DNA from: Candidatus Protochlamydia sp.
GTDB lineage: Bacteria; Chlamydiota; Chlamydiia; Chlamydiales; Parachlamydiaceae
NCBI GenBank assembly: GCA_013695355.1
Contig: JACDAQ010000007.1
Span: 39,529-103,528, forward strand
DNA length: 64,000 bases
Reading direction: 5' to 3'
Below, one piece after another: positions 16,541 through 25,733 of the stretch. The notes below the pieces were generated by a model that was not told where the DNA came from, made no database searches, and saw nothing but the letters and a program-made list of their open reading frames with translations. Both the position numbers and the translations under genes were made by a program. Position 1 is the first letter of the stretch, and the number at the start of each line of letters is the position of its first letter.

Positions 16541-16993
16541 TTAGGCGGGTACACTGGGAATGGAAGGAATGATAGGATATATCACCATCGGAATACTATT
16601 TCTAAGATGGAGATTAATCGATCCAGTGTATAAGCGTAAGGCATGAATAGCTACATCAACAAATAAATATTCAAATGGATTGGCAGTACCTACCAGAGCT
16701 TTCTCGACATAACCTGCTCCGATAATGGCCATAGTCCCGCGAGCCATTTCCTGATTCCAAGTTAATGAATCATTAACAACCACATATTTAAATATGGGTG
16801 CCGCCAGAGCATGGATCAACGATGCGCTCATAGAGACTGCGCCTGCTATTAAACCAAGTTTGGGGTCGCTTCTAGTGACTGACCGAATGACAAAAGCGGT
16901 TGCGAAGCTTGTGAGCAGGGATTGCGGAATTTGCTCAGGAAGATTTTCATAGTAATAAGACATTTGATTCTGCACAGCAGTTAATAGGGTCAT
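16541..16993 (-). CDS. Unrecognised 150-residue membrane-associated protein
   Basis: I do not recognise this protein. It has moderately hydrophobic helices (LLTSFATAFVIRSV, LGLIAGAVSMSASLIHALAA, ARGTMAIIGAGYV) and ends in a Pro/Ile-rich tail. AGGAGCC lies upstream of the ATG. Its hydrophobic segments are broadly similar in character to those of the 615-residue protein at 14488-16335, but no clear alignment was found. Confidence 0.5.
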   Translation of the reverse strand: MTLLTAVQNQMSYYYENLPEQIPQSLLTSFATAFVIRSVTRSDPKLGLIAGAVSMSASLIHALAAPIFKYVVVNDSLTWNQEMARGTMAIIGAGYVEKALVGTANPFEYLFVDVAIHALRLYTGSINLHLRNSIPMVIYPIIPSIPSVPA

Positions 16994-17128
16994 AAGGCTC
17001 CTGTTTATTTTATTTGTATTTGTTTATATAATACTTATCTACGATAGGATGTTAAACCACTAAAGTAAATAGTGGGCTATCTTACATATCTCATTTTAAT
17101 TAGTCAATTTAATAAAGAACTAATATAC

Positions 17129-17917
17129 ATGCCATCAAATTCAGTTTACTATAGCAAAAAATTCTTCATTCTTTTTTGTTTTTTTAACTTTTCTTTTCTA
17201 TTTTCTGAAATTGAAGTGCTTATTCCATCTATCATTAGAAAAATTCCTCATGCTTCCAATGCGTTTACGCAAGGCTTGGCCATTGATGAAGATAAAAATG
17301 TACTTTATGAAAGCACAGGCTTGTACGGCCGGTCTAGTGTGCGGCAAATCGATCTGAAGGATGGGAAAATAACCAGGCTTCTTAATCTCCCTTCTCATTT
17401 ATTTGGAGAAGGCTTAGCATTGGCGAACAACCGGCTGGTCCAGCTCACATGGAAAGAAAAGTCCGCTTTGGTTTACTCTAAAGAAAGTTTTGATCTACTT
17501 AAAATATTTCCTTATACCGGCGAAGGGTGGGGGTTATGTTATGATCAGGAATTAAACAGATTTTGGATGAGCAATGGATCATCTTTGCTTTTCCGAAGGG
17601 ACCCTGTTAATTTTAAAATTGACGGAGCCTTGAATGTTCATATGGATGGAAGAAATATCGACTATCTCAACGACTTAGTTTGCGCCGGTCCTGTTCTGTT
17701 TGCCAATAGATGGGGAAAGGACTTTATCTACCGCATTGACAAGCAGACTGGAAAAGTGACCGGCATGATCGATGCATCGCATCTCCTTACGCCGGCCGAA
17801 AAGGCAAATTTAGACCCAGAAAGTGTTTTAAACGGGATTGCCTACCGCGAAAGTACCGGGACATTTTTTTTAACAGGAAAGTATTGGCCTTATATTTATG
17901 AAGTTTTAATTAAATGA
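17129..17917 (+). CDS. Secreted glutamine cyclotransferase (glutaminyl-peptide cyclotransferase)
   Basis: The protein converts N-terminal Gln of peptides to pyroglutamate. It starts with a probable signal peptide (basic KK, then FFILFCFFNFSFLFS) and continues with FTQGLAIDEDKNVLYESTGLYG, a hallmark of the five-bladed propeller glutamine cyclotransferases, followed by GEGWGLCYD and a C-terminal LNGIAYRES-TFFLTGKYWP segment. An in-frame ATG at 17072 would add 19 residues that spoil the signal peptide, so 17129 is preferred. Its stop overlaps the start of the O-methyltransferase gene (ATGA). Confidence 0.85.
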   Translation: MPSNSVYYSKKFFILFCFFNFSFLFSEIEVLIPSIIRKIPHASNAFTQGLAIDEDKNVLYESTGLYGRSSVRQIDLKDGKITRLLNLPSHLFGEGLALANNRLVQLTWKEKSALVYSKESFDLLKIFPYTGEGWGLCYDQELNRFWMSNGSSLLFRRDPVNFKIDGALNVHMDGRNIDYLNDLVCAGPVLFANRWGKDFIYRIDKQTGKVTGMIDASHLLTPAEKANLDPESVLNGIAYRESTGTFFLTGKYWPYIYEVLIK

Positions 17918-18600
17918 CACATGAAACTCTTTCCAATTCCCTGGAAATAAAAAACTATTTCGACCGTCGTTTTGGAAAAGAAGATCCTCTTCTTCATGCA
18001 ATCAGAACGGAAGCTGAGAAAAAAGGGCTACCTCCCATCCAGGTCTCAATTCATTTAGGAAGGCTGCTTTTTATGTTCGCCAAAATTCAGGGGGCCCGCC
18101 GCATTCTTGAGATCGGTATTTTAGGGGGGTATAGCACCATTTGCTTAGCCAGAGCCCTTCCTCCGGAGGGCTATTTATTGGCTTTTGAAAAAAATGCCCT
18201 CCATGTTGAAATCGCCAAAGAGCATATCGAGCAGGCCGGTCTTTCTAAAAATGTCGAAATCAGGCAAGGGTTGGCAATCGATTTATTAGCCGAAGCTGCT
18301 GCTAGCTCGCCTCCTCCTTTCGACTTTATTTTTATTGATGCTGATAAAGAGGGGAATGCGCTTTATTTGGAATGGGCCATTCACCTTTCCCGTCCTGGAA
18401 CGCTAATTCTAATTGATAATATGATCCCAAAAGGTGATAAAGTTGGCTATCCTAGCCATCATGAAGCGGAAGAAGTTTACGCGTTTAATGATTACTTAGC
18501 TCTCCACCCATTGCTTGAATCAGCCATTTTTCCTACTTTGATAGGAGAGACAGGCCGCTTGGATGGTGTCGCCATTTTACTTGTAAAGGAGTTTTCTTAA
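17914..18600 (+). CDS. O-methyltransferase of the caffeoyl-CoA/catechol type
   Basis: This 228-residue class I methyltransferase shows RRILEIGILGGYSTICLARA (SAM motif I), then FDFIFIDADKEGNALYLEWA with the metal-binding aspartates, and LILIDNMIPKGDKV. It is typical of the small cation-dependent O-methyltransferase family that acts on catechol-like or acyl-CoA phenolics. It is coupled by a four-base overlap to the cyclotransferase. The natural substrate is unknown; a role in modifying the product of the upstream type III polyketide synthase is possible but untested. Confidence 0.85.
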   Translation: MTHETLSNSLEIKNYFDRRFGKEDPLLHAIRTEAEKKGLPPIQVSIHLGRLLFMFAKIQGARRILEIGILGGYSTICLARALPPEGYLLAFEKNALHVEIAKEHIEQAGLSKNVEIRQGLAIDLLAEAAASSPPPFDFIFIDADKEGNALYLEWAIHLSRPGTLILIDNMIPKGDKVGYPSHHEAEEVYAFNDYLALHPLLESAIFPTLIGETGRLDGVAILLVKEFS

Positions 18601-18679
18601 CAAAATCTTAATAAACATCTAATGCTTTCTTTTTAACATTAACTTATAATATTGTTTTTATAAGTATGGAGAGATGTAA

Positions 18680-19609
18680 ATGAAAAGAATATTAAATTTA
18701 GTAATTACAGGGATTATTATGCTGCAATCTTTTGTTAATCTCGCGGATGCATCGCCTGTTTTTCCGATGATTGATTCCCCTTCTTATGAATTCGAAGAAC
18801 TACCAAGGAATTGGCGCACAACCAAAAAAAGTATTTCCGACCCCTCCACCAATCTTTTAGGGCTTAATAATTTACAAGTATCAGGTAGCGCTCAATTCAA
18901 CGAAAAAGCTTTTGTTTATTTGACCCATAAACTACCGAACGTCCGTATCATTGTATTGGATCTTCGTCAGGAGTCTCACTTGATTGTCAATGGGACAGCA
19001 ATTAGCTGGACTGATGGACAGGAGAATCGAGGCAATAGTGGAAAAACACTAAATGAGATTGAAAGAGACGAACAACAACGCCTCGAACAGATTAAGAAAG
19101 AAGGCTTAGCGATGAAAAATTCGCCCATCTCTTCTCACGAATTTGGAAAAAACCTTGTCCAGACTGAAAAAGAGCTTGTGGAGTCTTTAGGCCATACCTA
19201 TATCCGTTTGCCCGTAGCCGATCATAATGCACCTTCTGACGCAACGGTTGATCAGTATGTTGCGCTAATTAAAAGTCTTGGTACGAATGATTGGGTCCAT
19301 GTCCATTGTAAAGCAGGCAAGGGGCGGACCACGACATTTATGACTGTCTACGATATCATGAAAAACGCACAAAGTGTGGCCCTAATGGATATTTTGTCAC
19401 GCCAAAAACTGCTTGGAGGAACGGATCTAACTCACTGGCAGAGAAATACAATCAGGGATTCGGTGCTCAAAAAAAGGTTTGAATTTATTAAAAATTTCTA
19501 CCGCTATTGTAAAGAAGTCCCTCTTTTTGATCAGAAATGGTCAGAATGGGTTGCAGCCTTACCAAACGCTCAACTACCAATAAACGCGCCAGCATCCATC
19601 GCAAAATAA
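18680..19609 (+). CDS. Secreted PTP-like cysteine phosphatase (phytase / paladin type)
   Basis: This 309-residue protein has an N-terminal signal-like segment (ILNLVITGIIMLQSFVNLADA) and the P-loop HCKAGKGRTTTF with the nucleophile at about Cys210. KAGKGRTT is the active-site form found in protein-tyrosine-phosphatase-like inositol polyphosphatases (cysteine phytases), and an upstream acidic loop (VADHNAPSD) can supply the general acid. Such enzymes hydrolyse phytate or inositol phosphates and, in intracellular bacteria, can be effectors acting on host phosphoinositides. GGAGAG precedes the ATG. It converges with, and overlaps by 36 bases, the next gene. Confidence 0.8.
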   Translation: MKRILNLVITGIIMLQSFVNLADASPVFPMIDSPSYEFEELPRNWRTTKKSISDPSTNLLGLNNLQVSGSAQFNEKAFVYLTHKLPNVRIIVLDLRQESHLIVNGTAISWTDGQENRGNSGKTLNEIERDEQQRLEQIKKEGLAMKNSPISSHEFGKNLVQTEKELVESLGHTYIRLPVADHNAPSDATVDQYVALIKSLGTNDWVHVHCKAGKGRTTTFMTVYDIMKNAQSVALMDILSRQKLLGGTDLTHWQRNTIRDSVLKKRFEFIKNFYRYCKEVPLFDQKWSEWVAALPNAQLPINAPASIAK

Positions 19610-20257
19610 GGCGTGGCCTTGCAGGGTAATCCGCTTGTCCTCCTCAAAGAATTCTTTGGCGGGTGCAATTTGATGCATTAGCATTCCTTCGTGCAGAACT
19701 ATTTTTCCTGTTTCGTAAGGGACATAATATTTAGGAAGCTTTTGGGCAGTTTCTTCAATAGGGAATGGATGAGCAATATCAAAAGTTTTATTCCAATAAT
19801 TGAGCCCTCCTCCTAAACGTGGAAGGGCTAAGGCAAGGGTAAAGCTTAGAGGGCGTGAATCCTTCACTTCTTTATAGTGCGACCAGCTCGTTTTTTTAAA
19901 TTGAAGATCGAAATGGATGCTGGCTCCTTTTTCAACAAATTCCTGGCTAGCCAGAAAAATATGAAAGCCTGGCAGGGACAAGGTAGGTTCATATTGAACC
20001 TCCTGCTTTAGCTCATTTTTAAGGGTCTCAAGTAGACGATCATAAAGCATGGCAAAATGCAGCCTTAAGAAGTAATTATTCGATTGGACGAAGCTATCGT
20101 ACAATTTGGATGCGGGATCTTGCTTATCCAGGTATAAAGCGGTCCCTAGCGAGAAAAAATTTGGATGCCTTAGAGACCAAAAAGGGCGCAATTCAAAAAT
20201 TTTATCTAAAGTCTGTTTAACTTCTTCTTTATTGAGCATAGGGATGGGAGCAAGCAT
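19574..20257 (-). CDS. Putative 2OG-Fe(II) oxygenase
   Basis: This 227-residue protein is not recognised by a family name, but it carries the spacing expected of the double-stranded beta-helix 2-oxoglutarate/iron oxygenases: His115-x-Asp117 in ASIHFDLQF, a distal His195 in LHEGMLMHQIAP, and Arg209 in KRITLQGHAL for 2OG binding. GKIVLHEG before the distal His also fits. The substrate is unknown. The 3' end overlaps the phosphatase gene, tail to tail. Confidence 0.5.
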   Translation of the reverse strand: MLAPIPMLNKEEVKQTLDKIFELRPFWSLRHPNFFSLGTALYLDKQDPASKLYDSFVQSNNYFLRLHFAMLYDRLLETLKNELKQEVQYEPTLSLPGFHIFLASQEFVEKGASIHFDLQFKKTSWSHYKEVKDSRPLSFTLALALPRLGGGLNYWNKTFDIAHPFPIEETAQKLPKYYVPYETGKIVLHEGMLMHQIAPAKEFFEEDKRITLQGHALFCDGCWRVYW

Positions 20258-20395
20258 TATAACTCCTGTTTATAATAGCTAATAATCTAAATAATATTTT
20301 TTGACAATTCTCACTTCGCCTTCGCATCCTTTACTTGCGGTAATTTTCTTTTTTAATAAGGATAAATTCTGATATAGGGTCAATAAAAGGGGGAA

Positions 20396-21415
20396 ATGAT
20401 GGCTTCTTCTCATTTATTTCATTTGAATTCAACGCCGCCTCAACAATCCGTGCCAGGGGGAAGCCGTACCGATGCGACTCAGTTCAATTTTCCAGTACTA
20501 AGGGACATGTCCCTTTCCTATCTGAGACTTTCTCCAAAAGGTTTTAGAGAGCCTCACTGGCATCCGAATGCGCACGAATTAAGTTATTGTGTTGCAGGAA
20601 GGGCTCTGATGACCGTTTTTAGCCCTGGAGCAGCACATGATACCTTTATTATCGAGCCTGGAACCCTTGCCTTTGTCCCCATGGGTTCAATCCATCACAT
20701 TGAAAATACTGGAAATGTCCCTCTTGAAATGCTTGTCTGCTTCAACCATGGATCGCCTGAAGATCTCAATCTTTCCAGTTCGATTGCTGTGATGCCTCCG
20801 TCAATTCTAGGGGAAACTTTTAAGGTAGAACCTTCATTTTTTATTGATCTCAAAGCAGCCCTTCCTCCAGTCTTTATCGCCGAAAGTGATAATCCCTATA
20901 GGGAAGAAATCAGTTGGATGACAAACCGCCTGAAGATGAATATCGGATCAACTCAGCCCCAGATTAAAAATAAAGGGGGATGGGTCAGGATGAGCAACGC
21001 CTTTTTGATGCCCTCTTTAGAGGGGCTTTCAATGTATAGCCTGCAATTAGAACCTCAAGGCGCGCGAGAACCACATTGGCATCCAAATGCCCATGAGTTG
21101 AACTATCTGATTAGCGGCAAGGCCCGCATAACCCTATTTTCTCCGGTTCAAAATGTAGATACTTTTGATATGAAAGCTGGCGATATGAGTTTTTTACCTA
21201 AAGGCTACTTGCATCATATTGAAAATACAGGGGCTGAACAGGCTTCTTTTGCTATTTTTTTTAATCACTCGGCTCCCTCGGACATAGGCTTGTCTGGCTG
21301 TCTCGGAGCGTACCCGAACGAGTTATTGGCCTCATTATTTAAAGTTCCTGTTTCTTATTTCGACCAGCTCCCCAAATACCAGCAAGATTTATTTGTGGTT
21401 TCGGGAGCGGGTTGA
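20396..21415 (+). CDS. Bicupin protein, oxalate-decarboxylase-like
   Basis: The 339 residues consist of two cupin domains, each with REPHWHPNAHEL (two His and one Glu of the metal site) followed ~40 residues later by the distal His in HHIENTG. This is the layout of bicupins such as oxalate decarboxylase, in which each domain binds Mn or Fe. Both metal sites look intact (first around residues 54-61 and 101). The lid segment that would settle decarboxylase activity is not clear, so the name is by family only. A purine-rich tract (AAAAGGGGGAA) precedes the ATG. Confidence 0.8.
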   Translation: MMASSHLFHLNSTPPQQSVPGGSRTDATQFNFPVLRDMSLSYLRLSPKGFREPHWHPNAHELSYCVAGRALMTVFSPGAAHDTFIIEPGTLAFVPMGSIHHIENTGNVPLEMLVCFNHGSPEDLNLSSSIAVMPPSILGETFKVEPSFFIDLKAALPPVFIAESDNPYREEISWMTNRLKMNIGSTQPQIKNKGGWVRMSNAFLMPSLEGLSMYSLQLEPQGAREPHWHPNAHELNYLISGKARITLFSPVQNVDTFDMKAGDMSFLPKGYLHHIENTGAEQASFAIFFNHSAPSDIGLSGCLGAYPNELLASLFKVPVSYFDQLPKYQQDLFVVSGAG

Positions 21416-21438
21416 GCATTTTGTAAAAGGAGAAATTT

Positions 21439-21846
21439 ATGAAATTGCATTTATCTTTGATAATTTTTGGAGCTCTGGTTGCATTTATTCCCTTATCTGC
21501 TGCAACCCCCGCCCATAAGACTAAAGCTGCCCACACCATTGACGATGCTGAATGGGAAGCGCGCCGCCAGGAATGGTGGAGACAGCAAAAAGCTGATCAG
21601 GAAAAAAAAGACGAGGAAAATAGAGAGCAAAAGAAGGTGGATGAATTGCATCGCCAGGAAAAAAGCGTTCAGGAGTCGGTCGATGCGGCTCAAAGGCAGG
21701 AATCAGCTGTCGAGCAACGTGGGGCAGAAATTCAGCGGCATGAAGCTAAAAGAAATGATGCCGTGAACATGAGGCGGCAGGTGGACCGCCGGATAGACGA
21801 CCGCCGATATGAGCAGCGGCAGGCTGAACGGCGACGCGATCGATAA
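21439..21846 (+). CDS. Small secreted charged coiled-coil protein
   Basis: This 135-residue protein has a signal peptide (KLHLSLIIFGALVAFIPLSA) and a mature part of ~110 residues built almost entirely from Arg, Glu, Gln, Lys and Asp in heptad-like order (QEWWRQQKADQEKKDEENRE). It is probably a periplasmic or surface coiled coil. AAAAGGAG precedes the ATG. The function is unknown. It follows the bicupin gene by 23 bases and may be in the same transcript. Confidence 0.65.
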   Translation: MKLHLSLIIFGALVAFIPLSAATPAHKTKAAHTIDDAEWEARRQEWWRQQKADQEKKDEENREQKKVDELHRQEKSVQESVDAAQRQESAVEQRGAEIQRHEAKRNDAVNMRRQVDRRIDDRRYEQRQAERRRDR

Positions 21847-21856
21847 GCAAAAAATA

Positions 21857-21930
21857 TCTCTCTGTGTGCTCTGTGATCTCTGTGGCTTTAGTTTTTAAAA
21901 ACCACGATTACAATAGCCACAGAGAGATTT
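21857..21930. repeat. Dispersed CTCTGTG inverted repeat, copy 3
   Basis: CTCTCTGTGTGCTCTGTG at the left and AGCCACAGAGAGATTT at the right form an inverted pair, with a smaller inner GTTTTTAAAAAC palindrome. It separates the coiled-coil gene and cyoE, which converge. Confidence 0.65.
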
Positions 21931-21932
21931 GA

Positions 21933-22781
21933 TTAGGATTGAATATCAAAGGGGATCACAAAGCAAATGGCTGTGATCAGCACAAGGGACAAGCGAAACA
22001 TTTGATGCCCCCATAGGGTATCATTCGTGCTGTTGAAACCTTTCAAACAAAGCCCCAGCCAAGCCAATCCAATTCCAACGGCAACAACCAAGTAGACATA
22101 ACCTGTATAGTTTAGAATGGTGAGAAGGGTAGCTGCGGCGAGGAAGCACGTGATGTAGATTGTCATGTGGATTTTCGTCCTTAGCATGCCTCTTTCAACT
22201 GGCAGTACAGGAATGCCAGCCGCTGTGTAATCTTTTAAATGAAAAATAGCTATCGAAAAAAAATGAGGCATCTGCCATAAAACAAGCATTAAAAATAAGA
22301 TAAGCGCCCCTGCATCTAATTGGTTGCTTGCCGCACAATAGCCAGCGACCGGAGGGACCGCACCAGCAATGCTTCCTATGGCTGTTCCATAAATAGTGCG
22401 CGATTTCCAAATGCTATATAGAATAACGTAAATAAAAAACCCAAAGGCCGAGACAACTAGTGTTAAAAGATTGGTGAAAAAAAAGAGGACCAGTCCACCG
22501 ATAATTCCCAGGGCAGTCCCAAATAAAAGCGCTTTTTTCCCCTCAATAAGGCCCATTGCCAGGGCACGGTTCTTAGTCCGCTCCATTTTTTGATCAATGT
22601 CCCTGTCAATATAGTTATTAAAAACGCATGCCGAGGCGATTACGAATGTGAGGCCTGTTAGTACCGCAAAAAATAATTTGAAATCAATATTACCTTTTGA
22701 TGCGAGTAAAAACCCTGCGGCCAAAGTAAATAGATTTCCCATAATAATGCCAGGCTTGGTCATTAAATAATAATTAATCAT
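21933..22781 (-). CDS. cyoE: Protoheme IX farnesyltransferase (heme O synthase) CyoE
   Basis: CyoE adds a farnesyl group to heme b to make heme O for the bo-type oxidase. The 282-residue membrane protein contains the prenyltransferase motif NNYIDRDIDQKMERTKNR and several hydrophobic helices, as in the UbiA superfamily. It is the last gene of the cyo operon and overlaps cyoD by eight bases. Confidence 0.95.
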   Translation of the reverse strand: MINYYLMTKPGIIMGNLFTLAAGFLLASKGNIDFKLFFAVLTGLTFVIASACVFNNYIDRDIDQKMERTKNRALAMGLIEGKKALLFGTALGIIGGLVLFFFTNLLTLVVSAFGFFIYVILYSIWKSRTIYGTAIGSIAGAVPPVAGYCAASNQLDAGALILFLMLVLWQMPHFFSIAIFHLKDYTAAGIPVLPVERGMLRTKIHMTIYITCFLAAATLLTILNYTGYVYLVVAVGIGLAWLGLCLKGFNSTNDTLWGHQMFRLSLVLITAICFVIPFDIQS

Positions 22782-23115
22782 GTGACATCATCCGTTCGTT
22801 AAGGTCATGCATAATCCAAAGCGATCCTAACACGATAATCAACAAAATAAGGATCATGAAATAAAAAATAAGCGATTCCCAGCGGGGCTTCGCCTCTTGC
22901 CCTAAATGCAAAAAAAATTTCAGCTGGCAGATTGCCTGGGCAAAAGCCAACCCGATAACCGCATAGATGAGCGACTTTCCCGAAAGGTACCGTGTAATGA
23001 CAAGAAAAAAAGAGGCCAGCGTCAACAAAAGGGACGCGGAAAATCCTATTAAGTAAGATTTAAGGGTCCCATGCCATTCTTTTTGAATTTGGGCTAGACT
23101 AATTTCAGAACTCAT
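22774..23115 (-). CDS. cyoD: Cytochrome bo ubiquinol oxidase subunit IV CyoD
   Basis: This 113-residue protein with three hydrophobic helices (SLLLTLASFFLVITRYL, AVIGLAFAQAICQLKFFLHL, FMILILLIIVLG) matches the CyoD/COX4-like subunit, which stabilises the oxidase. KFFLHL is a typical motif. It sits between cyoC and cyoE in the standard order. Confidence 0.93.
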   Translation of the reverse strand: MSSEISLAQIQKEWHGTLKSYLIGFSASLLLTLASFFLVITRYLSGKSLIYAVIGLAFAQAICQLKFFLHLGQEAKPRWESLIFYFMILILLIIVLGSLWIMHDLNERMMSHD

Positions 23116-23131
23116 TGATAATCCTTTCTTT

Positions 23132-23764
23132 TCAAATTATAACTCCCAGCAAATAGACAAAAGTAAAAATAAAAATCCATACCAGATCGAGAAAGTGCCA
23201 AAATAGGCTGAAAATCACCAGCCGGCGAAACGTCTCGGTTGTGATTCCCTGAAAAAGAAGCTGGCCCGCCATGACCATGATCCATAAAAGGCCGATAGAA
23301 ACATGCAGTCCATGCGTTCCCACGAGGGTAAAAAAAGAGGAAAGAAAAGCGCTGCGCTGCCAGTTATTGCCCTTGCTGGCCAAGTGGGTAAATTCCTGCA
23401 CTTCCATACCCATGAATACAGTTCCCAGCAAGAAAGTAATGCCAAGCCAACTAATAACCAAATTTTTGTTATTTTTAACTGCCGAGAGCAGAGCAAACCC
23501 GCAGGTCACGCTGCTGAACAGTAAGATCATCGTCTCTGTGAAAGCAAGCGGAAGGCTGAAAATATCTTTTGCGGAGGGGCCGCCAAAAGTTTCGGGAAAA
23601 AGTACCCCATAGGTAGCAAACAGAGTAGCGAATAAAAGGCAGTCGGTCATCAGATACATCCAAAAACCGAGCGTGGTCTTAAAAAAAGTATCCTGATGGG
23701 GATCAGGAATGCTTGTATCGGGATAAGGTTCGGGAGCGTGGTGTATCGTCAAAGAATCATTCAT
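23132..23764 (-). CDS. cyoC: Cytochrome bo ubiquinol oxidase subunit III CyoC
   Basis: This 210-residue protein has five hydrophobic helices, with GFWMYLMTDCLLFATLFATY, TLVGTHGLHVSIGLLWI, and RRLVIFSLFWHFLDLVWIFI as family motifs. Subunit III supports the integrity of the oxidase. It overlaps cyoB by eight bases, indicating coupling. Confidence 0.95.
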   Translation of the reverse strand: MNDSLTIHHAPEPYPDTSIPDPHQDTFFKTTLGFWMYLMTDCLLFATLFATYGVLFPETFGGPSAKDIFSLPLAFTETMILLFSSVTCGFALLSAVKNNKNLVISWLGITFLLGTVFMGMEVQEFTHLASKGNNWQRSAFLSSFFTLVGTHGLHVSIGLLWIMVMAGQLLFQGITTETFRRLVIFSLFWHFLDLVWIFIFTFVYLLGVII

Positions 23765-25733
23765 AGAAGCTTTTAACCCCTCTTAAATGAGTATCTTCAT
23801 TTTTTACTTCCTCAGCCGAAATCAATGCATGCTCATCCCTACCTGAAAGGCGGATAATCATGCAGACTAAAAGGGCCGCAAGGCTGATAAGAGCGAGCCA
23901 AAAAATATGCCAGGTCATCGCAAAACCAAACATAAAGCTAAAAAGCCCTATATACATAGGCATGGCGGTATTTTTAGGCATATGGATATCTTCATAGCCC
24001 ATTTGCTGATCGGGGGCCTGCCCTCTTTTAATCGCCCAAAACGGATCGAGCTGGTCGACGGTCGGAATGACCGCAAAATTATAATGGGGAGGGGGCGAGG
24101 GAGTGGTCCATTCCAAAGTCCTGCCGTTCCAGGGATCCCCGCCGCTATGGTCCCAATTCTGCTTTCGATTTTTGATGCTCCAAAATAAGCCTAAGAATTG
24201 GATCGTTGCCCCGGCCAGTATAATGAGGGCCCCAATCCCAACCAGGATGAATAAAGGATGCCAACCCGTTTCCGCCGGATAATGATCAAGCCTTCTTGTC
24301 GCCCCCATAAATCCAAGCAGGTATAAAGGCATAAAGGCCAGCAAAAAGCCGAAAAGCCAGCACCAGAAAGCATATTTATTTAACCTTTCGTCAAGAAAGA
24401 AACCGGTGAACTTTGGAAACCAGTACGTGAATCCTGCAAACATGCAGAAAAGGAAGCCTCCGATCACCATTCCATGGAAATGAGCTATTAAAAATAAGCT
24501 GTTATGCACCTGAAAATCTACCGGGGGGGAGGAAAGTAAAATGCCGGTCATGCCGCCTACCGTAAAATTCAATAAAAAAGCGAAGAACCACAGCATGGGG
24601 GAAGTAAAGTGGACTCGCCCTCTGAATTTGGTAAAAAGCCAATTAAAGATCTTCACACCCGTTGGGATCGCAATGATCATGGTCAAAATTCCAAATGTTG
24701 CGTTGACATAAGGGCTCGCCCCCATAGTAAAAAAATGATGCAGCCAAACGACAAAAGAATAGAAAGTAATCAAGGCAAGCGCCCATACCATTGAAACATA
24801 TCCAAATAGCCTTTTTTCAGAAAATGTAGGTACGACTTCCGACAGGATTCCGAAAGCTGGCAAAATTAAAATATAGACCTCAGGATGGCCCCATGCCCAA
24901 ATAAGATTGACATACATCATCGGATTGCCTCCCCCGCCTGCTGTAAAAAAATGCATTCCAAGGTAGCGGTCAAGAGATAGCATGGAAACCGTAGCGGTAA
25001 GAATGGGAAAGGCAAAGATTACCAGGATCATAGAACACAGCACGCTCCAGACAAAGATCGGCATTTTCATAAAAGTCATGCCAGGGCAGCGCATTTTTAA
25101 GATGGTGACAAGAAAATTAATTCCTGAAAGCGTGGTCCCAACCCCTGAAATTTGTACCGCCCAGGACCAGTAATCCACTCCTTCGTTAGGATTATATTCG
25201 ATACCGGAAAGAGGAGGGTAGGCAAGCCATCCGGTAGTTGAAAACTTGCCAATGCCAAGGGAGACTACCATTAATGTAGAAGCTGCGGCAAATAGCCAGA
25301 AGCTCAAGGCGTTCAAAAAAGGAAAGGCCACATCCCGTGCGCCAATTTGCAGAGGGATGATCAGATTGGAGAGGCTGAATACAAACCCCATAGCGACAAA
25401 AAAGATCATGGTTGTGCCGTGGGCGGAAAAAATTTCTTGAAAATGTGTGGCAGAAATGAAGCCTTGGGAATCCCCCACCGCAAGAGCCTGCTGAAGGCGC
25501 ATCATTAGAGCATCGCTGAAACCTTTTAAAAACATCAAAAGCACTATGACCATGTACATAAGGCCAATTTTTTTATGATCGACCGTGGTCAACCACTCAT
25601 TCCAAAGCCATTTCCAACGTTTAAGATAAGTGATGAGGCCTATAAGCCCTAATCCTGTCAATAGTGCCATGATAACAGCAAAATCCTGGCTGCCTTCGTG
25701 CTTAAATGCCTCTAAATTTAATCTGCCGAACAT
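23757..25733 (-). CDS. cyoB: Cytochrome bo ubiquinol oxidase subunit I CyoB
   Basis: The catalytic subunit of a haem-copper quinol oxidase reduces O2 and pumps protons. The 658 residues include the CuB/Tyr motif WAWGHPEVYILILPAFG, the histidine pair in WLHHFFTMG, and HFHGMVIGG near haem ligands, with the quinol-oxidase-specific N-terminal and C-terminal extra helices. It begins directly after the cyoA stop, with CyoA stop and CyoB start adjacent. Confidence 0.96.
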   Translation of the reverse strand: MFGRLNLEAFKHEGSQDFAVIMALLTGLGLIGLITYLKRWKWLWNEWLTTVDHKKIGLMYMVIVLLMFLKGFSDALMMRLQQALAVGDSQGFISATHFQEIFSAHGTTMIFFVAMGFVFSLSNLIIPLQIGARDVAFPFLNALSFWLFAAASTLMVVSLGIGKFSTTGWLAYPPLSGIEYNPNEGVDYWSWAVQISGVGTTLSGINFLVTILKMRCPGMTFMKMPIFVWSVLCSMILVIFAFPILTATVSMLSLDRYLGMHFFTAGGGGNPMMYVNLIWAWGHPEVYILILPAFGILSEVVPTFSEKRLFGYVSMVWALALITFYSFVVWLHHFFTMGASPYVNATFGILTMIIAIPTGVKIFNWLFTKFRGRVHFTSPMLWFFAFLLNFTVGGMTGILLSSPPVDFQVHNSLFLIAHFHGMVIGGFLFCMFAGFTYWFPKFTGFFLDERLNKYAFWCWLFGFLLAFMPLYLLGFMGATRRLDHYPAETGWHPLFILVGIGALIILAGATIQFLGLFWSIKNRKQNWDHSGGDPWNGRTLEWTTPSPPPHYNFAVIPTVDQLDPFWAIKRGQAPDQQMGYEDIHMPKNTAMPMYIGLFSFMFGFAMTWHIFWLALISLAALLVCMIIRLSGRDEHALISAEEVKNEDTHLRGVKSFYE

